Source: an uncultured Lachnospiraceae bacterium
GTDB lineage: Bacteria > Bacillota > Clostridia > Lachnospirales > Lachnospiraceae
Assembly (NCBI GenBank): GCA_902803155.1
Contig: CADCOU010000327.1
Span: forward strand, 1-11,037
Length of the DNA stretch: 11,037 bases
Reading direction: 5' to 3'
In this document: positions 1 to 6,283 of the stretch, piece after piece
How the letters are laid out: each line of letters opens with the position of its first letter
Position numbering within the stretch: position 1 is the stretch's first letter
Position numbers and translations under genes: made by a program
Notes under the pieces: generated by a model
What the model was told of the DNA's origin: nothing
Databases searched by the model: none
Seen by the model: only the letters and a program-made list of their open reading frames with translations

Positions 1-13
1 ATCTCTTCTTCAT
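1..13 (-). CDS. 5' end of an unidentified gene (partial, leaves the window)
   Basis: Only the first codons are visible, reading M-K-K-R from the ATG at 13-11. The start is supported by a GGAGG ribosome binding site at 26-22, 8 bases upstream, and by a near-consensus promoter at 121-93. An in-frame ATG at 19-17 would be only 2 bases from the GGAGG, so it is less likely. A Met-Lys-Lys-Arg beginning is common in exported proteins and lipoproteins, but four residues cannot establish this and no function is assigned. Confidence 0.6.
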
Positions 14-92
14 TGTCATTACCTCCGAATTGCTCCCGTTTGTTGCTAAATTGTTTTAAATATTACATAAATGTTACAATTCAACTGTGGTC

Positions 93-121
93 ATGATAAC
101 AAAAAGAAATATTTATGTCAA
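93..121 (-). promoter_or_regulatory. sigma-A type promoter for the gene at the left edge
   Basis: On the minus strand TTGACA (121-116, perfect -35) is followed by a 17-base spacer and TATCAT (98-93, five of six matches to the -10 consensus). Transcription should start near 86, giving a leader of about 70 bases before the ATG at 13. The promoter lies just downstream of the rubrerythrin terminator, so the next gene appears to be an independent unit. Confidence 0.75.
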
Positions 122-142
122 TACTTTATTTATTTTTTGTAA

Positions 143-180
143 AAATTTAAGGAGCGATCTTGCGATCGCTCCTTTTAAAT
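143..180 (-). terminator. intrinsic terminator after the rubrerythrin gene
   Basis: A perfect 11-base inverted repeat, AAGGAGCGATC (149-159) and GATCGCTCCTT (164-174), encloses a 4-base loop. On the minus strand the stem is followed by TTAAATTTTTA, a weak but adequate T-tract. The plus strand has TTTT directly after the stem, so it may act in both directions. It lies about 90 bases past the rubrerythrin stop codon. The intervening 175-262 is AT-rich and I see no gene in it. Confidence 0.8.
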
Positions 181-262
181 CCATTTTGTCTTGCAAATAC
201 GAAGTTATTTTTTAACTAATTGTTACATTTATTAATAGCTTGTAATCTATCAATGAAATGCC

Positions 263-805
263 TTATCCGAAATATCTCTCCAACAGGCCCTTGAATGCCT
301 TTCCGTGTCTGGCTTCGTCTCTTGCCATCTCATGGACGGTGTCATGGATCGCATCCAGGTTGAGGGCTTTCGCTCTCTTCGCCAGGTCGGTCTTGCCTGC
401 GGTTGCGCCGTTCTCGGCTTCCACACGCATCTGAAGGTTCTTCTTGGTGCTGTCGGTCACGACTTCGCCCCGAAGTTCTGCGAACTTGGCTGCATGCTCT
501 GCCTCTTCATAAGCAGCCTTCTCCCAGTAGAGGCCGATCTCCGGATATCCCTCGCGGAATGCGACACGGGCCATCGCCAGATACATGCCTACTTCGGAGC
601 ATTCACCGGTAAAATTGGCGCGCAGGTCTTCCTTGATATCATCCGGAACATCACTTGCAACACCGACTACATGCTCCGCAGCCCATGTCATCTCATCTTC
701 CTGCTTCGTGAACTTGGAAGCCGGAGCCTTACATACCGGACATGCCTCCGGAGCTGCATCGCCTTCATACACATAACCGCATACATTACATACCCACTTT
801 GCCAT
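263..805 (-). CDS. reverse rubrerythrin (N-terminal rubredoxin plus diiron domain), peroxide reductase
   Basis: This 180-residue protein has a rubredoxin-type iron site first (Cys6, Cys9, Cys22, Cys25, as CNVCG and CPVCK), followed by a ferritin-like four-helix diiron domain from about residue 45. Likely diiron ligands include Glu101 and His104 (EAEH) and Glu164 and His167 (DEARH). Classical rubrerythrin carries its rubredoxin at the C-terminus. The order seen here is that of clostridial 'reverse' rubrerythrins, cytoplasmic enzymes that reduce hydrogen peroxide with electrons ultimately from NAD(P)H during oxidative stress in anaerobes. Function is inferred from the family. The start is supported by an AAAGGAG ribosome binding site at 820-814, 8 bases upstream. 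The gene has its own promoter and terminator, so it is probably monocistronic. Confidence 0.93.
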   Translation of the reverse strand: MAKWVCNVCGYVYEGDAAPEACPVCKAPASKFTKQEDEMTWAAEHVVGVASDVPDDIKEDLRANFTGECSEVGMYLAMARVAFREGYPEIGLYWEKAAYEEAEHAAKFAELRGEVVTDSTKKNLQMRVEAENGATAGKTDLAKRAKALNLDAIHDTVHEMARDEARHGKAFKGLLERYFG

Positions 806-884
806 TTTTGGTTCTCCTTTTCTGAAATGTGCACTGCCCCTTCTCTCAGGACGGTTTATGTACTCTGCCTTCTGTTGTAAACAG

Positions 885-913
885 ATTGTAGCAAAAGAAT
901 CATGTTAAAACAA
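885..913 (-). promoter_or_regulatory. promoter of the rubrerythrin gene
   Basis: On the minus strand TTGTTT (913-908) is followed by a 17-base spacer and TACAAT (890-885, five of six matches to the -10 consensus). It sits immediately past the mtnA stop codon at 917-915. A short inverted repeat, CTGTT/AACAG (872-876 and 880-884), lies where transcription should begin and could be an operator. It does not resemble a standard PerR box. The leader is about 70 bases, and I see no mtnA terminator between 806 and 914. Confidence 0.65.
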
Positions 914-914
914 G

Positions 915-2015
915 TCATATCCCATACTTATCAAAATCTTTGTCATACGGATTCCTGCACAACCCTTTCTCCGTGATCATTCCCGTGATCAGGCTGTGAT
1001 CTGTCACATCGAATGCAGGGTTGAACACATCAATTCCCTGCGGTGCCATACGCTCTCTGTACCACATCTCGGTCACTTCATCCGGATCCCTCATCTCGAT
1101 CGGAATCTGTTCGCCGGTCGGTGTCTTCCGGTCAATGGTCGAGCTCGGTGCACAGACATAGAACGGAATGCCATAATGTTTTGCAAGGATCGCCACACCG
1201 CTGGTCCCGATCTTGTTCGCGGCGTCTCCGTTCGCGGCCACTCTGTCGCAGCCTACAAAGATTATGTCGATCTTCCCGGACTTCATCAGCAGGGAAGACA
1301 TATTATCACACTGGACTGTTGTCGTGATACCTGCGGAATTCAGCTCGAAACTGGTGAGCCGCGCCCCCTGCAGAAGCGGGCGGGTTTCGTCACAGTATAC
1401 ATGCATATCCGAGCCGGACCAGCCGTGTTCCAGTGCGATATACATCGGAGCGGTAGCCGTTCCGTATTTGGCAGTTGCCAGCGTTCCCGCGTTGCAGTGT
1501 GTCAGGATCCCGACCGGCTTCCCTTCCTTTTTCAGTTCCTTCAGCAGACCGAAGCCGATCTCACCGATATTGCGGCTGATCAGCACATCCTCCTCCCGGA
1601 TTGCATCCGCTTCTTTATACAGAAGCTCCCGGATCTCATCCAGGCTTCTTCCTTCTCCTGCAGCCGCCCGCGCACAGTCGTCCATACGGTTCAGTGCCCA
1701 GAACAGGTTGACCGCCGTCGGTCTCGATGAAGCGAAGTATTCCTTCAGCGCCGTGAATTCTCTGTAGAACGACTCGAAATCCTGTGCCTCAAAACGGGAG
1801 GACACCACTGCCATGCCGTATGCCGCGCTGACTCCGATCGCAGGGGCACCTCTGACCCTGAGTTTCTTGATCGCTTCCCAGATTTCTTCCTTCGTTTCCA
1901 GGCGGATCCTGCGTATGGTTCCCGGCAGCAATGTCTGGTCTATGATATCCAGCGCCTGTCTGTCCGGGGTCAGTCTCACTGTCAGCACCTGATCAAAAAA
2001 CTGTTCCACATTCAT
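915..2015 (-). CDS. mtnA: S-methyl-5-thioribose-1-phosphate isomerase MtnA
   Basis: MtnA is a cytoplasmic enzyme of methionine salvage that converts the aldose methylthioribose-1-phosphate to the ketose methylthioribulose-1-phosphate. It belongs to the eIF2B alpha/beta/delta fold family. The 366-residue sequence is full length and contains RVRGAPAIG (53-61, phosphate-binding), THCNAG with the catalytic Cys174, DETRPLLQGARLT (209-221), and GCDRVAANGDAANKIGT with the catalytic Asp257. Together these separate it from the related ribose-1,5-bisphosphate isomerases and eIF2B subunits. The ATG at 2015 has AAAGGA at 2030-2025, 9 bases upstream. Its first 23 bases overlap the end of the GIY-YIG gene, so translation may be coupled. 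No other methionine-salvage gene lies in the window, and the partner enzymes must be elsewhere or the product enters a shorter route. Confidence 0.93.
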   Translation of the reverse strand: MNVEQFFDQVLTVRLTPDRQALDIIDQTLLPGTIRRIRLETKEEIWEAIKKLRVRGAPAIGVSAAYGMAVVSSRFEAQDFESFYREFTALKEYFASSRPTAVNLFWALNRMDDCARAAAGEGRSLDEIRELLYKEADAIREEDVLISRNIGEIGFGLLKELKKEGKPVGILTHCNAGTLATAKYGTATAPMYIALEHGWSGSDMHVYCDETRPLLQGARLTSFELNSAGITTTVQCDNMSSLLMKSGKIDIIFVGCDRVAANGDAANKIGTSGVAILAKHYGIPFYVCAPSSTIDRKTPTGEQIPIEMRDPDEVTEMWYRERMAPQGIDVFNPAFDVTDHSLITGMITEKGLCRNPYDKDFDKYGI

Positions 2016-2274
2016 TGTCGGTCATCCTTTCCGGTTTTTTAACCAGTATTTCCTTCCTGCGACGTGTCATTTGCTTAATCGCGTACTCACGCCGCTGCGC
2101 TTCCACGGCAGTCTCATACTCTTCCGAATAGATCAGCCGCACCGGGAGCCGGGATCTCGTGTACTTTGCTCCCTGCCCGCTGTTGTGCGTCTTCACTCTG
2201 CGCTCCAGGTCATTCGTCCACCCGGTATACCAGGTCCCGTCTGCACATTCCAGTATATATACGTAGTTTCCCAT
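1993..2274 (-). CDS. small GIY-YIG domain protein (YhbQ/YazA-like)
   Basis: The 93-residue protein is essentially one GIY-YIG nuclease-like domain. The two signature strands appear as NYVYIL (3-8) and WYTG (15-18), followed by the helix with conserved arginines (DLERR, 22-26) and a helix with a candidate metal-binding glutamate (EAQRREYAIK, 58-67). The C-terminus is basic. Such stand-alone proteins are widespread in bacteria and their role is unclear; DNA damage processing has been proposed for relatives. I chose the ATG at 2274 because family members begin just before the VYIL strand. Its ribosome binding site is poor, with GGAG almost touching the ATG. The frame stays open upstream to an ATG at 2400 inside dnaB, but those 42 extra residues look unrelated to the domain. 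Coupling to dnaB is possible. Confidence 0.82.
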   Translation of the reverse strand: MGNYVYILECADGTWYTGWTNDLERRVKTHNSGQGAKYTRSRLPVRLIYSEEYETAVEAQRREYAIKQMTRRRKEILVKKPERMTDNECGTVF

Positions 2275-2333
2275 GCTCCAGTCTGATGCCCGCCTCTTTA
2301 CCGCAGCAGGATCTTCCCCTTTCTGCTGCTTCC

Positions 2334-3698
2334 TCAGTATGTATTCCCCTGTCCGGGATCTCTCTGCAGAGAAGCAAATTTGGTCAGTTCCTGTACCCAT
2401 GACAGTTCGACATTCCCGAGCGGGCCGTTTCGCTGTTTCCGGATCAAGACTTCTGCGATTCCGCGTTTTTCCGTATCCGGATTGTAGTAGTCTTCCCGGT
2501 ACAGGAACATAACTACGTCCGCATCCTGCTCAATGGCACCGGACTCACGCAGGTCACTGAGCACCGGTCTGTGATCCGGTCTCTGTTCGCAGGCGCGGGA
2601 AAGCTGGCTCAGGGCGATGACCGGTACTTCCATCTCTCTGGCGACTGCCTTAAGAGACCTGGATATCTCCGAGATCTCCTGCTGTCTGGAATCGGAATTC
2701 CGGCCTGTTCCGGCTGACATCAGCTGCAGATAGTCCACCATGATGCAGTCCAGACCGTGTTCCAGCTTCATTCTGCGGCACTTGCTGCGAAGTTCCGCTA
2801 CAGAGATGCCCGGTGTATCATCGATCATCAGGTTTGATCTGCCAATAACGTCCGCACTGTGTACCAGACTGTCCCATTCGGAATCTTTCAGACGGCCGGT
2901 CCTCAGCTTGGTCGCATCAACATTGGCTTCCTGCGCGAACAGACGATTGACCAGCTGCTCTTTGGACATTTCCAATGAGAAGATCGCCACATGCCTGTGT
3001 TCACGAAACGCCATATGGGCCCCGATATTGAGTGCAAACGCCGTTTTTCCCATGGAAGGCCTTGCGGCGATCAGGATCAGGTCTGACGGCTGGAAACCGC
3101 TGGTCTTGAAGTCCAGATCGGCAAAACCGGTCGAGAGGCCGGTCACGGTCGAATCGGAATTGCTTGCAATGGATATCTTATCCAGCGCATTCATGACGAT
3201 TGTCGAGATCGGCGTCATTTCACGTCCGCGATTCGACGAAAGCAGCTGGAACACCTGCTTTTCCATGGCAATTCCAACTTCAGAAGCACTGTCCCGGTCC
3301 GCATAGCAAACGGTGGTGAGTTCCTCCATCGTTTTGATCATCCTGCGAAGCTGGGCCTTATCTGCAACGATCTGTGCATAGTGACGCACATTGGTCGACG
3401 TCGGTACGGCACTGACAAGTTCCGACAGGGTTGCGGAAGATGCCAGATCTTCCGGAGCCTCCATCTCCCGCAGGCGCGCCTGCAGCGTCACAGTATCGAT
3501 CGGCTTTCCGGCAGCGTCAAGATCCAGGATGGCACTGTACAGAAGCCTGTACGGCTTATGATAAAAATCCTCCGCTGTCAGTATCGAAGAGGCCACTGCA
3601 ATCGCTTCGGGATCGATAATCATCGATCCGACAGCCGACTGCTCGGCCTCCAGGCTGTGCGGCAGTTTTCTGTTTATCGTATTGACATTCTCTTCCAT
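2334..3698 (-). CDS. dnaB: replicative DNA helicase DnaB
   Basis: DnaB is the hexameric ring helicase that unwinds DNA ahead of the replication fork and interacts with primase. In Bacillus subtilis this protein is named DnaC. The 454-residue sequence has the usual two-part layout. The N-terminal helical domain begins KLPHSLEAEQSAVGSMI (residues 11-27). The RecA-like motor has Walker A ARPSMGKT (212-219), SLEMS (241-245) with the likely catalytic glutamate, Walker B IMVDYLQL (319-326), and RKQRNGPLG (420-428) with the likely arginine finger. No intein is present. I chose the ATG at 3698 because AAGGA sits 4 bases upstream and the protein then begins like its relatives. The start is 7 bases after the rplI stop codon, and the ribosome binding site TAAGGA includes that stop, which suggests coupled translation. 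Confidence 0.97.
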   Translation of the reverse strand: MEENVNTINRKLPHSLEAEQSAVGSMIIDPEAIAVASSILTAEDFYHKPYRLLYSAILDLDAAGKPIDTVTLQARLREMEAPEDLASSATLSELVSAVPTSTNVRHYAQIVADKAQLRRMIKTMEELTTVCYADRDSASEVGIAMEKQVFQLLSSNRGREMTPISTIVMNALDKISIASNSDSTVTGLSTGFADLDFKTSGFQPSDLILIAARPSMGKTAFALNIGAHMAFREHRHVAIFSLEMSKEQLVNRLFAQEANVDATKLRTGRLKDSEWDSLVHSADVIGRSNLMIDDTPGISVAELRSKCRRMKLEHGLDCIMVDYLQLMSAGTGRNSDSRQQEISEISRSLKAVAREMEVPVIALSQLSRACEQRPDHRPVLSDLRESGAIEQDADVVMFLYREDYYNPDTEKRGIAEVLIRKQRNGPLGNVELSWVQELTKFASLQRDPGQGNTY

Positions 3699-3705
3699 AG
3701 GTTCC

Positions 3706-4152
3706 TTATAGTTTTTCCACTTTGACGGCAAGGGCTGCCTTAATCTGCGGATGCAGCTTTACAGTCACTTCCATGCTTCCGATGCTCTTGATCGGAGTAT
3801 CCAACACGATCTTCCTCCGGTCTATATCAATGCCGAGCTGCTCCCTTGCAGCATCCGCAATCTCCTTACCCGAGATCGAACCGAACAGCCTGTCTCCTTC
3901 TCCGGTCTTTGCCCGGACGGTAACGGATGATTTTTCAAGGATCTCCTTCAGCTCTTTTGCCTTCTCCAGGTTCTCCTCTGCAACCTTCTCGTCATTTGCG
4001 CGGCGAAGTTTCAGATCGTTCAGGGTTTTTCCGTTTGCCTCTACGGCAAGTTTCTGACGGATCAGCACATTCCTTGCATAGGAATCAGAGGCTTCCACCA
4101 GTTCTCCCTTCTTTCCGACCTTCTTCACATCCTGCAGCAGTATAACCTTCAT
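3706..4152 (-). CDS. rplI: 50S ribosomal protein bL9
   Basis: bL9 binds 23S rRNA at the base of the L1 stalk and extends along the ribosome surface, helping to maintain reading frame. The sequence has the N-terminal signature MKVILLQDVKKVGKKGELVE, the following SYARNVLI, a long charged connecting helix (about 41-74), and a C-terminal domain with GDRLFGSIS (86-94) and LHPQIKAALAVKVEKL at the end. Starting at the ATG at 4152 gives 148 residues, the family's usual length. AAGGAAGG lies 12 bases upstream, which is long. An in-frame TTG at 4164 would add MDSK but is less likely. It sits 33 bases after gdpP, in the conserved Firmicutes order gdpP-rplI-dnaB. Confidence 0.97.
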   Translation of the reverse strand: MKVILLQDVKKVGKKGELVEASDSYARNVLIRQKLAVEANGKTLNDLKLRRANDEKVAEENLEKAKELKEILEKSSVTVRAKTGEGDRLFGSISGKEIADAAREQLGIDIDRRKIVLDTPIKSIGSMEVTVKLHPQIKAALAVKVEKL

Positions 4153-4185
4153 TTTACTGTCCAACCTTCCTTAATAGTATTCCTG

Positions 4186-6243
4186 TCAGATCTCCTCCGC
4201 TTCCGTCATGGCAAGCAGTGTTTCCTTGAGTTTCTCAACCGCTTCCCCGCAGGTGATGTCTGTCAGCTGCGCTCCGGCTATATTCATGTGTCCGCCGCCG
4301 CCGAGCCGCTCCATGATCACCTGAACGTTGACCTCATCTATAGCCCGGGCGGAAATGAACACTCTGCCGTCATACTCGGTCACCACAAAGGATGCACGTA
4401 CTCCCACGATATTCAGCAGTTCGTTTGCAGCCTGCGCTCCTATGACATTGGGGCTTGAGAGTCCCTCGCTCGGCAGGATGGAGATCGCGTAGCTGTCCAG
4501 GAAACTCTCTGCATGACGCACCGCTTCTGCGCGCGCCTTGTAGCTTTCCATATCTTCCCGGAGCATCTTGCGGACTCTGACCACGTCAGCGCCGCTCCTG
4601 CGCAGATATGCGGCAGCCTCAAAGGTCCTCGCACCGGTCTTGGCGACAAAGTTGTTGGTGTCTATGATGATGCCGGCATACATGCAGTCTGCTTCCAGAT
4701 TCTTAAGCTTCACATTCTCCTCAAAGTACTGCAGGACTTCGGCCACCATCTCACTTGCCGAAGATGAAGCAGGCTCGATATAGGACAGGGAAGCATTCGG
4801 GATCTGTTCCGTGGTCTGACGGTGATGATCCAGGACAACGATCGTATGGGCCTTATCGAGAAGCTCTTCACATTCCACCCGGTTCCTCCGCGCCGTATCG
4901 ACTACAAACAGTGCGGTTTTATTGTCACACAGTTCCATAGCCTTCTCATGGGAAATGAAGATATCCTCCTCATATTCCCGGCTGTCCCGCAGCAGCTGCA
5001 GCCAGCCCTGGATGGAATGGGCGTCGTCTCCGATCACGATCCATGCCGGTATCCCCATGGTCGCTGCAGCCCGGTAGATGCCTATCGCCGCACCGAGCGT
5101 ATCCATGTCAGTCAGCTTGTGCCCCATGGCGATCACGCTGCTGGCTCCTTCCATGATCTCCCGCATCGCCTGTGCTTTTACCCTGGCCTTGACTCTGGTA
5201 TGCCGTTCTCCTCCGGCAGATTTTCCGCCGAAGAACTGCATATTTCCGTCGCGGTTGACGACCGCCTGGTCCCCGCCTCGGCCAAGCGCCATTTCGATTG
5301 CCGAGTGTGCCAGATCATAATTCCCGTTATAATCCTCACCGCCTGCTCCGATGCCGATGCTGATCGTCATCTCACTCTCGTTGCCGATATGGATCGTCTT
5401 GACTTCTTCCAGCACGGAGAAATGATCCTCCGCAGCCTGGGCAAGACTCTTCTGGTTCATAATCACCAGATATTTATCCTTCTCGAGCTTCTTGCTCAGG
5501 GCATTGTGCGACAGACAGTACTTATTGATCTCACGGTCAACCAGTACGTTCATCAGAGAAGAATGAACCTCATCGATATCGTCTACGACCTCATCGTAAT
5601 TGTCCAGGTAGATCAGGGCGACTACGCCTTTCTGTTCCCGGTTCTCCGTGCGGAGATTGATCAGCTCTGTCTCATCGACAAAATAAATGATATAGACCAC
5701 GCTGCCCTTTTCAGGGTCCAGCGCCTCGATCAGTTCGGAGTCCTCGATCAGGTTGTCCAGAGGCACCCTCTGCAGATGTGCCCTGAGCTGCTTATCCTCG
5801 TAAGTAAGGTCGATGTTCTTGTCTTCATCCGAATCGGGAAAGACCCCTTTTGAAAGATACGGAAAGATCGAGGTGATATTTCTCTGAAACCATGCCGGTT
5901 TATTGGTCAGCTCACAGAGCTTGTCGTTCATCCACAGCACATTGCCGTCTTTATCGACGATCGCTGCCGCAATCTCCAGCTGCTTAAGCACCTGAGCCTG
6001 CACAGTTCCGTACCGGCTCGCAAACCTGACGATTGCCCGCAGAATACGCGGACGATAATAGAAGTATACGAACAGGATCGCAAGAAAATAGAATGCTGTA
6101 AATGCCGTAGCAATCAGTCCTGCACGACGATCCACAAAATACATACCCACAGAAAGCGGGATCAGCGTGAACGCCAGGTACAGGCTCCAGTTCCAGTGCA
6201 TCTTCAGTTTTCCGCTGTATGTCACTCCAGTCCCGGATCTCAT
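4186..6243 (-). CDS. gdpP: cyclic-di-AMP phosphodiesterase GdpP (YybT family)
   Basis: GdpP is a membrane-bound enzyme that hydrolyses the second messenger c-di-AMP to pApA, influencing potassium and osmotic balance, cell wall homeostasis and beta-lactam tolerance in Firmicutes. The 685 residues show two membrane helices (about 19-37 and 41-62), a PAS-like domain (about 85-195), a degenerate GGDEF domain (about 206-340, with EKDKY in place of GGDEF), and a DHH/DHHA1 catalytic module. Metal-site motifs are GHKLTDMD (His375, Asp379, Asp381), Asp449, DHH (472-474) and DTNN (Asp528), with the DHHA1 GGGGH at 648-652. All catalytic motifs are intact, so it should be active. The ATG at 6243 has AGGAG at 6253-6249, 5 bases upstream. 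A GTG at 6249 overlaps that site and is unlikely. It begins 40 bases after glgB. Confidence 0.96.
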   Translation of the reverse strand: MRSGTGVTYSGKLKMHWNWSLYLAFTLIPLSVGMYFVDRRAGLIATAFTAFYFLAILFVYFYYRPRILRAIVRFASRYGTVQAQVLKQLEIAAAIVDKDGNVLWMNDKLCELTNKPAWFQRNITSIFPYLSKGVFPDSDEDKNIDLTYEDKQLRAHLQRVPLDNLIEDSELIEALDPEKGSVVYIIYFVDETELINLRTENREQKGVVALIYLDNYDEVVDDIDEVHSSLMNVLVDREINKYCLSHNALSKKLEKDKYLVIMNQKSLAQAAEDHFSVLEEVKTIHIGNESEMTISIGIGAGGEDYNGNYDLAHSAIEMALGRGGDQAVVNRDGNMQFFGGKSAGGERHTRVKARVKAQAMREIMEGASSVIAMGHKLTDMDTLGAAIGIYRAAATMGIPAWIVIGDDAHSIQGWLQLLRDSREYEEDIFISHEKAMELCDNKTALFVVDTARRNRVECEELLDKAHTIVVLDHHRQTTEQIPNASLSYIEPASSSASEMVAEVLQYFEENVKLKNLEADCMYAGIIIDTNNFVAKTGARTFEAAAYLRRSGADVVRVRKMLREDMESYKARAEAVRHAESFLDSYAISILPSEGLSSPNVIGAQAANELLNIVGVRASFVVTEYDGRVFISARAIDEVNVQVIMERLGGGGHMNIAGAQLTDITCGEAVEKLKETLLAMTEAEEI

Positions 6244-6283
6244 AGACACTCCTGAAAACAGAATACTCTGTCAATATCTTCCA

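Noticed and set aside
65..232. Two similar inverted segments (TTGTAACATTTAT near 65-78 and TTGTTACATTTAT at 220-232)
   Set aside because: The DNA here is very AT-rich, the copies are short and imperfect, and nothing places them at a gene boundary as a mobile-element end or operator.
4162..4164. TTG as an alternative start of rplI
   Set aside because: It adds four residues not found in bL9 proteins, whereas the ATG at 4152 gives the standard MKVILL beginning and length.
4822..5853. A 343-codon open frame on the plus strand, antisense to gdpP
   Set aside because: It lies wholly within the well-supported gdpP gene, has no family motif, and shows the composition expected of an antisense shadow.
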